Source: Lonicera japonica
Taxonomy: Eukaryota; Streptophyta; Magnoliopsida; Dipsacales; Caprifoliaceae
Direction of reading: 5' to 3'
Assembly: GCA_021464415.1 (NCBI GenBank)
Contig: CM038467.1
Location: 15,951,411-16,015,410 of the forward strand
DNA: 64,000 nucleotides
Every line of letters starts with the position of its first letter. Position 1 is the first letter of the stretch. This document shows positions 45,608 through 57,603 of this stretch, piece by piece. The position numbers and the translations under genes were made by a program. The notes beneath the pieces are model-generated. The model ran no database searches, had not been told where the DNA came from, and saw only the letters and a program-made list of their open reading frames with translations.

Positions 45608-46117
45608 ATGGCTTCTTCATCTAGACGATCAATCCGGCGTGCCCTATTCCAAAATTCAAATAAATTTTCAACCCCTGACCATATAAATTTGTGCTGGGCA
45701 TGGGAACAGGTTACTCATTCTGGCACATGGTGTGATCGGGAGAATAAACAGACATAGGTTGAAATGGCCAAAATATTCAACACAACTCCTAAGCCGGATG
45801 GTTGTACGTATATAGACACAATAACTCCTGAGGAACTTAAGTTGATTTGGATGAAGGTGGAAGAGGCGGTAAATAAATATAATTGTTTCTTTGAAGAAAG
45901 AAAAGAAGCAACAGGTGGAATGGAAGAGTACTGGGAGTTGGTAATGTTAATTTTCCCATATTTTCAAACTATGGCTTTTTATATAATATTGCACTAATAC
46001 TGTATCAATTTAAATATGCAGAGAAAATATGCGAACGCACGTTATCTCTATTCCGAAGGAGAAGAATTCGCATACGCACCACATTGGATTTATCTTAAGT
46101 ATGGCGTTACCATATAA
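45608..46117 (+). pseudogene. Small unrecognised ORF in the Harbinger element
   Basis: Not assigned to a family. Exon 1 (45608-45940) starts MASSSRRSIRRALFQN and includes CWAWEQVTHSGTWCDRE, TITPEELKLIWMKVEEAV and EYWEL; a GT-AG intron (45941-46021) leads to exon 2 (46022-46117), which ends YLKYGVTI. A TAG at 45755-45757 lies in the same frame, and the frame stays open and protein-like on both sides, so the intact product would be about 142 residues. The Trp-rich, charged helical character faintly resembles a MYB/trihelix DNA-binding domain (compare ORF1), but this is only an impression. It is divergent from the transposase and convergent with the PMD gene. Confidence 0.55.
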
Positions 46118-46199
46118 CAATATGGTTGTAAACCGTTATTACAGTTTCAATAATTGTAACATGCTTTGTAATTTAAAATATGCAACGGTGTATAATTTA

Positions 46200-46440
46200 A
46201 ATAATTGTAATGATATTATTTTAAATAAATCTAATGATATTATTTTAAATAATTGTAATGATATTACATTAAATAAATGTAATGATATTAAAAAATAATT
46301 ACAGCGTAACGATATTAAATTAAATAATTGTTTATGATATAATTTTACATAATTGTAATGATATTATTTAACATAATTGTAATGATATTATAATTGCATA
46401 AATTTGTAATGATAAATAATTGTAATGATATTATCTTTAA
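46200..46440. repeat. 24-bp AT-rich tandem repeat
   Basis: The word TAATGATATTA recurs at 46208, 46232, 46256 and 46280 with an exact 24-bp period, then continues less regularly to about 46440. It separates the convergent 3' ends of the small ORF and the PMD gene. Confidence 0.8.
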
Positions 46441-46511
46441 ATAAAATTTATATTCATGAAAAACAATTACAAATATTACAACATGTACACAATGAAATAC
46501 ATATTACATGT

Positions 46512-48833
46512 TTACAATTCATCAAGAGTAGGCCAACTAGATTGCGTATTTAATCCAGAGGAATAACTAAATTGACCAAACCCGAACTCGGCACTTGAAT
46601 AGCTTGGACCAGATGAACTAGCATATCGAGCGAACCTAACATTTTCAGTAAAATGTGGATTTGATGCATTTAATCCATCCATCGAAGGTCTGTATACATT
46701 ATCTCCATAATTCATAGCAGAAGCACCATTTAAGCGATCGATTTCAGCCTTTAATCTTGCATTTTCTTGTTGCACCTCTCGCATCATAAGATCTCTAGAT
46801 TGAAGCTCTACTGCGAATTTCATAGTCTCCTGAAAACACGCTTTGCTCACCTCTTTTCCATAATGCATTGCCTCACCACACATGACTCTCCATTCATCTA
46901 TTGTATGAGTATGCTTAGGAGGAAGATCATCTATCGTAGTAGGTCGTTCAACCTCTACCACTTTTATTCCTGCATCAAAAGTGGCAACCCTATAATTTGA
47001 ATATACATTGGAAGATTGAGTGTTAGACGAGGAGGACGGGCGGGTCGGATAAAAAGTATTTGGCTCTGGTGGAATAGATGGGAGAGTTACGTCCATGCCT
47101 AATACGGCCGCTGTACCAATTGCATCCGTATTTGTATAACGCATAAGAGGAGGTATAAGTCTGACACCAGATACTTGTGCCCAATATTGATCATATTTTT
47201 TTTGGGATATTTCAACATAAAATTGATCAATTGAGGGCCAGTTAACTTCTCTGACATGATCAAGGTAAATGTCACGAGAGATGTAACTTAATTCCTCTGG
47301 AGGGTTATCCGGAATGGCTATAACCTTGCGTAATTGTCTCACGCACCGTTCTCCCAAATACCATATACCACCGTTGAGAGGATCTAACAACAAATGACGA
47401 TGCATAGAGATACCATAAGCTAATTGTAATTGATGCTCATCAAGTAATTGTGATGTTAAATATGGCTGCCAAATTATGGAATCGGGGGACCGCAATTCTA
47501 TTTGTTGTTGGGCTGATGGAAAATTGTGCATAATTAGCCCACAGAGTCTTTCTCTATTTGTCTTAACCCAGCGATGGATCCGAGGCCAAGTGTCAATATT
47601 TTTTACTTTCAATTGCGGACATGAAGTATCCAAATACTCGTACATGACGTACTGCAAAAAAAAAGTTATTATATTAATAATAATTGATAATAAAAAATAT
47701 ATATTAAAAAATAATGAAAAGTAATAATATAAATTAAGATATTTTCATACCTCAATAAATTGCCAAAAACAATCAACACTCTTAGTTCGTTTTCGGCCTG
47801 CTAATGGAACAATGGCGTCTAATCCGTAATATACACGTGCAAGAATTGCAGAACCCCAATCATACATTCCAATATTTTGTATGTCCTCAACAAGGGAGAG
47901 CATACCGAATGGAATGTAATGTGCTCCATTTGGAAAAAAAACAGAACCAATCACAAAAAAAAAAAAAAACTCTAACTATAATATGCGGCGCAGTATTTAC
48001 AAGAATCATCTCATTCAGTAAATATTCCTTAACACACTTCACTGGCAATGCGTTTGTTTTACATTTGTCAACCAGTGATGGCATGCCAGGAAAATAATTA
48101 GCAATAACCTCTGTAGGGACCATGTAGTTTTGCTCGTTGAATTGGGGTACTGGTGGCCCAATTCCAGAAGATATACCTACAATTAAAAATAGTATTAAAA
48201 ATAAATTATAGTTAATAAATAAAGCTTATAAAAATAAAGACTGTGATTACCTGTTACAAATGTAAAGTCAAATGGAGTAATACCCACTTCGACCATAGGA
48301 AGGTGAAAAGTGTGAGTTTTATTTGACCACCGTTGTATGATTGAAGCTACAATTTTGTGGTCTGATTTAGGCATCTCGAGTTGCCAAAGTTGAGACCAAC
48401 CAGTTAGATCAATAATGCGTTTAACTTCAAGGTAATTTATAATAACTTTGCGATAAATTTTACTTGCGCCCGCCCAATTACCGCGTAAGTCGTATATATT
48501 ACCTTGTGCATTATAATCAGCAATATTATTAGGAACAAAATTTGCTAACCGAGTGTACTGTTTTGTAATACGTTCGCCAGTATTATCAACCACAACTTGA
48601 AGTGTGTACACGACATCTTCAACTTCGGTTTGCTCAATAATGTTCCTTGATGTCTCAGCGGAACTTGCTCTACCAGGTGTTATTGGCGACTCTCTCCTCC
48701 TACGTAATGAACCGCCTCCACCAGTACTTGCTCTAGGAGGTTCACACCTTTCTGTAGGTGTAGACGTAGACGCTTTATTTTTCTTACTTCGATTGGTTGT
48801 TTTATTACCAAACATTCGACGAACAACATCCAT
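46512..48833 (-). pseudogene. Plant mobile domain (PMD) protein, one frame break
   Basis: PMD proteins include MAIN and MAIL1, which with phosphatase PP7L silence transposons and regulate genes; related frames are known inside some plant transposons. Exons 48833-48251, 48176-47751 and 47651-46512 join at good splice sites, about 715 residues. Family hallmarks in order: a basic N-terminus; VASIIQRWSNKTHTFHLP and GITPFDFTFVTG; VIANYFPGMPS; YIPFGMLSLVEDIQNIG and YDWGSAILARVYYGLD; then a long C-terminal part with WPRIHRWV, LNGGIWYLGERC and a Gln/Glu-rich coil (MREVQQENARLKAEIDRL). Exon 2 breaks frame in a run of 15 A on the plus strand (47955-47969): one base fewer restores it. True frameshift, sequencing error and slippage cannot be told apart here. 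It lies inside the Harbinger ends. Confidence 0.82.
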
Positions 48834-49482
48834 TATAATTTCTGTGAAAAAAAAATTTTGACTATAAGAATAATTTTAAAAAATACAATACTTAAAGAAA
48901 GAAATAAAAATTTTAAAACACTTACATGAAGATTTGTCGAAATCTTGGAATGGGAATGATCTTAAATTAAACAAAAGTGGAGTAATGCTGAGAATGAGAA
49001 GATGTAATTTTCTTTCTGGTTTATGCTACGAATGCATGCAAATGCCTTAAGCAATTTATTTCATTTTAAAGACACAAATGACACAAAAGACATCAAAGCC
49101 TACGGATGGGGCATAATCATGGTCTAAAGAAAAAAAGACTTTCAAAAACACAATCATTTGACATTTGAATAATGATTTGTCAGAAGAATAATCATAATAA
49201 TTTTCAAGAAAATATAATGGTATCTTGCAAGACATAATAAATAGATATTGAAATAATTTTTAAAACAAGCTGTCATTTTTTGGAACCTTTTGCAATTGAA
49301 ATTAGAACTTAGTTTAATTCTTTAATGTTTAATACAAATCATATAAATTTATTTTGTGTTTTAAACATGGGTTATTTGAGTTATAGAAGTATTGGGGCAA
49401 AAATATAATTAAGAGAAAACATGGACCAAACGGTGTATAACCAAAAAGTTAAAAAAAAAAAAAAAAAAAAATATGAAATTGC

Positions 49483-49623
49483 CATACGAATTTGCCATCA
49501 TCGTATGAACCATACGAGTGTGCCAAATTCGTATGGCTCATACGATTTTGCCACATTCGTATCGCACCATTTAGATTTTTTTTTTTTTTTCATCAACTCA
49601 TACGATAATGCTTCATTCGTATA
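49483..49623. repeat. Right subterminal array: four CATACGA-N11-TCGTATG dyads
   Basis: Units at 49483-49507, 49511-49535, 49539-49563 and 49599-49623, with the same 7-11-7 geometry as the left array. The last two have one changed base in the right half-site. Spacers often contain TGCC. A T run (49576-49590) interrupts the array. Confidence 0.88.
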
Positions 49624-49721
49624 TTTTTTTTTTACCCTTCCCGCTGTGTACTGTGTCAAAAGTTAATACATGTATAGTAAATTTAGCCTACATATTTTTA
49701 TTTACGCTGCGGATGCTCTAA

Positions 49722-51469
49722 TAATATTATAACAATATCTAATTACATAAAAAAAGAAAAAAAATATAACAAATATACCGCTGAAACAAACGTGGAAAAA
49801 GGGTAAACTCGAAGGGTGTGTTTACTTTCTCCTATTGGGATAAAAAGTTATAGTAAAATAAATAATCTATTTGAATATCTAATTTTGAAGAACGTTAAAT
49901 ATGATATTTGATAAATTATGGACGATGTTACTTAATTACACCCCAAATGTGTTACAAATATCACCTTTAAATTTTAATTAAAAATATATTTTAACACTTC
50001 TTTATTTATCATAAATATATCGTCTATTGCATAATGTTAAATGAGTGCTTACCAACACATTCTTCTCATGTGAGCCTCCAAAATTTAACTAAAACATATT
50101 TTAACATCTCCGTATTTATCACAAATATCCCCTCTATTGCCTGATGTTAAATGAGTGCTTAGCAACACTCTTCTTATATAAGTCGAATTTATGTGAGTGT
50201 ACTTGTCTGTAATTAGGTGGGCTTTATTTAGAAAACACTCTAATAATTCATTACCTGATGTTAGGCGAGTTCTTACCAACAAACTCTCCCCATGTGAGAT
50301 GAGTGTATATGACTGCACTCACCTCTCATTAGGCGAGTCATAGGGGGTGTTAATGATTAGAAATTTACTTTAGGGGGTGTTTGTGACAAATATAAGAAGT
50401 GTCAATAACACCGCCCTAAATTTATCTTATCCCATCCCCTTTTCTTGCACATTAAACATGATATAAGGGTCAAAAGTGCTAATTACCTTATTAAAAAATT
50501 ATAATGGGATTATGTAAATGAGAGTAATCATCACCAATTAAACTTATGAATTTGAAATTATCCTTAACAAAGTTTGACCATGCTTTATTATATCCTTAAT
50601 AAATTAATCAACTAACTCATCAAACTACTGCTCTTGAGGTTCGAAGCTTGCCCACTTATATTATTGGTGGGTAGTCAAAGTTAGAACTCTTTGATTAGTC
50701 TTATTAATAATATAATTATATTGACTAATTAATAAATTGCACATAACTCAAAGAAAAATATACATCTTCGGTCTCAATCACATTACTGTAAATATCACAA
50801 TCTTTTTCACCGTAAAAATTCTAAATGAAAAAATCCGAAGGAATAAGAGAAAAAAGGAATTGGTATTTCGATATATTATCTCTTGGTTTTTGCTCTTAAT
50901 AAGTGTTTATTTTTAGGGCTTTTCAAGATCCAGTCTCTTGGAAAATTTGAAAGAAATTTTTTCTTTAAAGGTGCAATCTTAAGCAAATATTATCTTTAGC
51001 GATAACTCAATTTTATAATATAAACCTTAGGCCAGCAGTCAGAATCCTCTATAGGAACTACAAATCATTTATATCTATATATGGCTCTATAAGCCTCCAT
51101 TGTAAACATAGGGCTGCAATACCTTTAAGAAGAGAAGAAAATGTTCATACATATGAATTAGTAATGGTAAAATAAAATATGAATGTAAATAAAAATAATA
51201 AGATTAACGATTGTAAATAACTTATTTTGCACAATCATCCCTTCTTCGATTTATCACTACTATTGACCCATCCAAAATCTATTCAATTTTAACACGCCCT
51301 TAAACCCGCATCCATTTTCAGTGTCTTTTACTAGATTAATAAAGCAAAATTCATCACCATCAATGTCATTTAAGTAAATATTATTCCCTCTATGTACCTT
51401 TGCCCAATTTTAGCCCGCCTACCCCTATAATTGACTACAAAATGCGGACATATCATTTTGAGGGAGTAA
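49722..51469. other. Intergenic, no gene seen
   Basis: AT-rich. Around 50000-50400 is a degenerate repeat of about 80-120 bp built on the words TTGCCTGATGTTAAATGAGTGCTTACCAA-like (for example ATGTTAAATGAGTGCTTA at 50034 and 50144), suggesting local tandem duplication. No domain-bearing frame. Confidence 0.45.
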
Positions 51470-51980
51470 ACAGATGAACTTATTTATGAAACTTAGTGAA
51501 GATGATCTTCATGATTAGCAGATCATCTCCACAAAATTTCATTAAAAAATTCAACCGAAAAGTGCGTTAGCTAAACATCTTAAATGTTAAAGGCCATGAA
51601 CACACATATATATCAATTTTTTAGTTTTTTTTTTTTTAAAAAAAGGGAGGTATAAGTCTCTTCCTTTTAACTACAAATAACGAAAAACCCTCCCCATCCC
51701 CACCCCATGTAGGATTCGAACCTAGAACCTCCTGGTGTTCGGGTGAAAACCTTACCACTAGGTTACACACTCCCACAAATTTGGTAAAACATATATCAAT
51801 TTTTTATTTAACCCTCTTCCTGATTAAATTTTTCAATGAAATTTGGTGGAGGTGATTTTCTAATCATGGAGATCATCTTCATTGAGTTTTGTCAAAATTT
51901 TATTTATTTACCCCCTCAAAATGATTGGTCCGCGTTTAAGGACCAAAAAGTTGGTTTTCTTAAGATCCTTCCCTCATCAA
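51470..51980. repeat. Interspersed repeat, copy 3 of 3, split by a SINE
   Basis: Contains the family blocks GAAGATGATCTTCATGATTA, AGATCATCTCCA and CCCCTCAAAATGATTGGTCC, as at 14500-14735 and 24560-24960. It is interrupted by the SINE at 51624-51790, so the repeat was there first. Confidence 0.5.
51624..51790 (-). mobile_element. tRNA-derived SINE
   Basis: On the minus strand: GTGTAACCTAGTGGTAAGG (pol III A box type), then GGTTCGAATCC (B box) about 35 bp later, a short body, and an A-rich end (T run at 51625-51638 on the plus strand). It is flanked by a 16-bp direct repeat starting ATATATCAATTTTTTA (51608-51623 and 51791-51806), the size expected for LINE-mediated insertion. The order head, A box, B box, tail fits a SINE rather than a tRNA gene, as no cloverleaf can be completed. 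Confidence 0.8.
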
Positions 51981-52556
51981 TATAATCTAAAAAAAAACAT
52001 AAAATACATCACAACATACAACAATAATAAAGAAACCCTTAATTTAAACATGGAAAGACCAAAAAAACTTTTAATTTAGCATGTGCATAGACATATAAGC
52101 CCCCAAATAGATGATTAATTATAAAAATATCAAAATCAAACAAACATTATTTCACAAAACAACAAATAAGCTCGAAGTACAAAAAAACCCTAACTTATTA
52201 CAATACTAGTAAACCTTAAAGCCATAAATCAAAGAGAATATAATAAACCTTATTAAAAAAAATAACACTAGTAGATTAAGGCATACATGTTGTAAATCAT
52301 CGCGAGATAAAGATTTTTCTTCCATTATCACTATCATATTCTCCTCCTTCATATTTATGTCTTATGTTTTTTCTTCTCCTTTGTAGCGATGAAATTGGTA
52401 GGTGGGTTACATCGTGTTTTGGTTAAGTGTGGTGTGTTAATAGGGTCATTTTAGGTAGTCTATATATTTTTTAAAAGTTTGACATGTTGACTGTGAGGTT
52501 TCATTTAAAATGGGGGCTAAAGCCAAAGAAAAAACAAAAGTGAGTACCAAACTTGA

Positions 52557-53411
52557 TAGTGCAAATTAGTAATCTAATTCACCTCGCCAACCATGAGTTG
52601 ACACGTGGCCGTCCATATCAGCGATCAGACCTATCACAATAAGAAGAGCTCATAAGAGCCCTACTCGAATGCTACGGGGAAGTCGGAGTTCATTATTGCT
52701 TGATGTCTGGTCCAAGAATTGATTTTGCACAATAAATAACGGAGCTCTTTTGACGGGCTCTAGAGCTTTCTCGTATAACCACTCTACTAGAGTGGTTGAT
52801 AGATGCATGGGCGATTGCTGCCAACTCCATCATACGCCGCAGAACCCCCCTCAACTTCATTAAATGCATGCCAATTGCATTTAATGCAACGGAATTCAAG
52901 GTCAGAGTTGATGATGATCAGGGAATTGCTTCAGACTTGCTTGGGGGACTCTCCAACAAGGTTTCCTCTTAGTTATATATAGAGAAAAAGCATTTACTTT
53001 CGTTGATGACTAATTCAACCAAATTGAACCAATTTCAACCAAAATCAACTACTTCTGAACAACCAAGAAGAACACAGCGGCAATAGAACTCAAGAACACA
53101 CATCAGAGCTCCTAGTATAAGAAAGTTATAACTCGTGTAGCTCAAACACACTTTTATTATAACATTGTAAGGATATAATAGTTAGAGAGATTTTTATGAG
53201 TTTGTAATGGTCATTTAATTACTTTCAATACAAAGCAAATCGAGCTCCTGGCTCTATTCCATAGAGGAAGACTAGCCCGTATTTTCATATGAGGTCAACC
53301 TCCTTTATACATCTTTAACTCTATTAGCTTGTTGTATTTATTACGTTAATAATTTGATCTAATCATTTAACTGTGTGGTCTAAACTACCCTTCTAGTTTT
53401 ACGCACCAACA
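52557..53411 (-). mobile_element. LTR-like repeat, copy in minus orientation
   Basis: Read on the minus strand it begins TGTTGGTGCG and ends AATTTGCACTA; a diverged copy in plus orientation lies at 56738-57603. Shared blocks include TGGAGTTGGCAGCA, TCGCCCATGC, TGCATTAAATG and TGGTTGGCG. TG/CA-type ends and a length of about 0.86 kb suggest a solo LTR. No 5-bp duplication was found, so another kind of non-coding element is possible. Confidence 0.55.
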
Positions 53412-54921
53412 AAACTTAATTATGGAAATCACATGGGGGCCAAAACCCAAATAACCCATTTAAATTCAATTTTAAAAATCCAATATTTAATGTTTAATTT
53501 AATAAATTTTTATTCATGTTATAGACCTATTTATTATATTCATTGGCCATTGATGTATATTATAACACAGTAAATTTATAAAATATCATGTATTAAAATT
53601 TCATAATCAAATAAAATGAAACTCATTTTTCTAAAGTTCTATTCAACTCATTTATAATTACTGTAATGTTTGTTATTTTTTATTTTAAAAAAGAACAATT
53701 AACAAACCTAAAGCAAAATTTATACTAATATATAAAGGAAATAGTACCCGTTATTTTTAAGTAGTGTTGTAAATTGTGATTGCATGTCGTATCGCATTTT
53801 GGTTTTAGAATAGTGTCAAATAAGCAATTTGAACATTGACTTTTTTTATAATTAACATATATAACCTAATATAATATGAAGAAAAATTATAAATTCATTC
53901 AAAGTAAGTCACATTTGACATTTTGTGACAGTACAACCATTGACTAACCTTTTTCCAATTCAATATACAGTGTTCAATTTCACCAATTTGTAACCAATCT
54001 TGTGCAGATCAATTTATAATTTATTGAATCTTATAAGGAATAACAATTTTTAAAGGCATACGTCATATCCAAGTCCAAAGACTATGTTTTGGTTAATTAG
54101 ATGCCTTTTTCTTCTTATTTTTTGAGTACAAAGTTGTAAATTTCACGCACAAAACAAGAAATATTGCGTGACATGTCATCAATTGTGCAATAAATATATA
54201 GCAACATCGTATAATAAGTGAAAAGGCAATTTTGCGCGCAAGATTGCTTGTTTCGTAAGAAATTTAGAACACTGGATTTAAGAGGAAGTTATAACAAATT
54301 TTAGATTTTCCCATTTTACTTTTGAATTTATTTATTTTTAAATAATAATATAAAAGTAGGATTTGAATCACTAATATCTTGGTTACAAAAAAAATAAAAT
54401 AACACCACTTGATTACTGAGATACTTCTACATTCATTAACTACATTTTACTTTAACTCATATATCTATGTGCACACACATCATGTGCATGGTTATTTAGT
54501 GGTTGAGAGTTCAAACAATATACGTAAAATCACGGAGGGATGGATTGAAGCTGCTTTTATCTTTTACAAATAAAACAAGGTTGTGTTTGACATGCAAAAT
54601 GAAAAGAATGGTATATGGTAAAGTTTTCGTATCTCATGTTTAGTTTTGATCAGGATTAAATATTAGGGTGAATTTTTTATCTTTCAAAAGCCTTTTGTCC
54701 TATAAAGGGATTAAAAAATTTCATATAAAAATGATATTATTTTGTCATATTCGAATATGGTTGAATAATTCTATCCGGCACGTAAAACAACTATAATAAT
54801 CTGACCAAAAAAAATTGACAAATGAGCCCCGTTTAACACAAATATAATATAGTTTAATAAAGTGCCAATTTAGTAGTTGTTCTAACAGCCCAAAAACAAT
54901 AGTGGTGATGTACTAATTTAC
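53412..54921. other. Intergenic, no gene seen
   Basis: AT-rich DNA between two repeats. No protein-like frame above 60 codons and no RNA gene recognised. Confidence 0.5.
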
Positions 54922-56028
54922 TAGGGGTGGATTTATGTACTACAATTACCGTACCAACCTGTACCATACATCATTTAATTGTACTAAAATTTGGTAATGG
55001 TACAATACAAATTGATATTTGTATCATATTGAAATATTATGGCACAATACTGTATTAAAAATCAACACTGATAGTATATTGTATGGTACCGAAATATTGG
55101 TATGTATTATAGTATACCATACCAATTATAACAAAATATCAAATGTTCCACAATACTACCAAAATAACGGGCGGTCCAGATTAAATAAGAACTTTAAGGT
55201 TTCATGCTTTCATTTAATGAATTAGGCAAATGTAATAATTAGCTCCCCCTATATCTTATGCGGCGCCATCTATCTCTCCTATTTGAATCCAACAGGCCAC
55301 CGCCATACTCAACTCCAACTCCAACTCCACCCCTTTATATTATTTGGGGGTTAATCTTATAATCCCCAAATTGTTATCTTCCTCTGTATATATTGTTAGG
55401 AGTAATCGATTGTGAACGGTACTAATTTTATTGGACATTGTACCATTACTAATTGTACAAAAATTTTAAATGCCCATTGTTGGGTATTATGTGAAACTTT
55501 TAATTAGATATTGTGTGGATATTTACTTATAATTTTGAATTTATTTTGGTTTGATCTCCTTTGTGTTACAAGTTTAATTTCTGGCTTTTTGTTATAAATT
55601 GAATTGTATACACTTTGATTAATGTGAGAGTATTTCATATATATATAGATATAGTTTGACTTGAGCCCCTTTGTAGTTTGCTTTTGAGAACTTGTTGATT
55701 AAAGTTTGATTTTGTTGATATATTTGTATAGAATTGAAACTGCATATACCTATAAATGCATATGCTAGTATATGTAGATTTTATAGGGTTTTTTTTTTTT
55801 TTTTTTTTATGTTAGTTGTAATGTTTTAGTTTATTTTGGTTTGCATATAGCTATAAATGCCCAAATTTTTTTAGTAATATATCGAACTATACCAATTTTT
55901 TTAGTATACCAAATTTGATATCCCAAAAATTTTGATATGGTAGTAGTAATAAATGTTGGCTTGTCAAATTTTCGATAAGATACATAGTACATTCGATATG
56001 GTACGGTACTGTACCAAATCCACCCATA
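54922..56028. mobile_element. hAT-type MITE, 1.1 kb
   Basis: Ends TAGGGGTGGATTT and the complement of TATGGGTGGATTT; flanks TAATTTAC (54914-54921) and TAATTTAA (56029-56036) agree at 7 of 8 positions. Subterminal parts are dense in GGTAC/GTACC and TATGGTAC words in both orientations, as in other plant hAT derivatives. The interior is AT-rich without transposase. Confidence 0.8.
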
Positions 56029-56737
56029 TAATTTAAGCTACTATAGGCCTACATTCTTTAATTCTTGGCAATATATTCAACTGTTAACTGGTTAGCCACT
56101 AGTTGCGAATCACAGTGAATCACCAAGTACTATATCTCTGAGCTTTTTGTCTTTTTACATTCCCTATATCACGCTGTGTTTGAGAGTTTAAGAGAGAAAA
56201 TAAAATAAGATACAATATTAATTATACGGAAGAAAAAATGATATAAAGGAAAATAGTTTTCTCTTTTTTTGTTTAGGAGTTTAAGAATGAAAATTATATT
56301 ACAATCTTTCATTCGTGTTTGTGAGTTAAATAGAAAAAGAAAAAAAAAACCCTCATATTTTACAAATTTGTTATATTTTAATGATAAAATTGTTAATACA
56401 ATTAGTTTTTATTAAAAAAAACTATCTTCTCCTCGATTATCTCCAATTTGGAGAGAACGATTTTGAGATACATTTTTAATTAATTTTATCTTCCTTTATC
56501 TCATATTCTCTTCGTAAACTCTCAAATGAAAGAACAAATAAACTTTGAAAAATGATTTTTTTACCTATAAATCTTGTCACATTCTTACCTAGTGCATTGA
56601 ATAGGTTGTACATTTATTTTATTTTGTGAAGGTACAATCGATATAGTACATGACGATAAGAATAAGTGGAAAGATTTATAAGTAAAGTGGTGTTTGTTAA
56701 AAAAACTGAAAATTGAAAAAAATGTTTGTTTAGTTAT

Positions 56738-57603
56738 TGTTGGTGCGAAAATCTAAGATTTATATATTTTTTACCACATAGGCAAATGATTGAATGATAA
56801 TGAATATAATAATGATGAATTGAACAAAATAATACGAGAATGTATAAATGATGTTCATCCTATATGAGGATATGGGATAGTCCTTCTCTGTTTGAATAGA
56901 GATAAGAGCTTGGAATGCTTTGTATTTATAATGAATGATTTTATATTACAAGCCAACCACAACCCTCTAACTATCATATCCTTATAATATTACAGTCGGA
57001 GGAGTTTCAACCTTCTTAGAGTCTGAATTCCCTGTACTAGAAGCTCTCCTATGTGCTTTAGAGCTCTATATATCTCTTGGATACTATGGTTCGGTAGTGA
57101 GACTTGAGCTTGATTACTTTCTTCCTCAATAATTTCTTGGTTGTTGACATAAATAAATGATTCCCATATATATATGATTGAGAAGAGGCATGTGGGAGAG
57201 CCCTAGAGCAGGTTTGAGGCCATCTCTGATCACTACCAACTTTAACGTTGTTTCTCTATGGATTTCGGTGCATTAAATGTAGTTGGTGTGTATTTAATAA
57301 AGTTGATGGAGGTTTTACGGTACTGGTGGAGTTGGCAGCAGTCGCCCATGCCGTCTATATTATCTATGTGATACAGTTATTGGCCAGAGAGCTTTGAAGC
57401 TCGTTGGAAGAGCTTTGGCATTCGAGCTCTGCAGTCTGCTGTACAAAAATAACCCTTATGACAATTAGCCATCTCTCCGAGCTCTGACCTCGAAGTGACA
57501 CATAAACAGAGCTCTCGGGCTCCCTCTATTACAATGGACTAGGCTGCTGACGTGGACGACCATGTGTCTACTTGTGGTTGGCGGAGCAAATTAATTTGCA
57601 ACA
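56738..57603 (+). mobile_element. LTR-like repeat, copy in plus orientation
   Basis: Begins TGTTGGTGCG and ends TTTGCAACA. Same family as 52557-53411 but diverged by substitutions and indels, and in the opposite direction. The ends are better kept here (TGTTG...CAACA). No internal retrotransposon genes and no clear target duplication. Confidence 0.6.

Larger units (their letters stand above)
41105..49718. mobile_element. PIF/Harbinger transposon, 8.6 kb, carrying a PMD gene
   Basis: Flanked by an exact TAA duplication (41102-41104, 49719-49721). Ends share GAGCATC[T/C]G, then diverge, but both subterminal regions carry CACAGCGG and arrays of CATACGA dyads. Inside are: ORF1 (MYB/trihelix-like, plus), DDE transposase (minus, convergent with ORF1), a 31-bp phased repeat, a small two-exon ORF (plus) and a plant mobile domain gene (minus). 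Transposase plus ORF1 and a TAA duplication define the PIF/Harbinger superfamily; the two extra genes are not part of the standard set. All four frames are broken once. An hAT-type MITE is nested near the left end. A separate nested insertion carrying the PMD gene is the main alternative; no second set of ends was seen. Confidence 0.82.

Noticed and set aside
51700..51778. tRNA gene on the minus strand
   Set aside because: A and B boxes are present, but no acceptor stem or full cloverleaf can be drawn, and an A-rich tail with flanking duplications shows a SINE.
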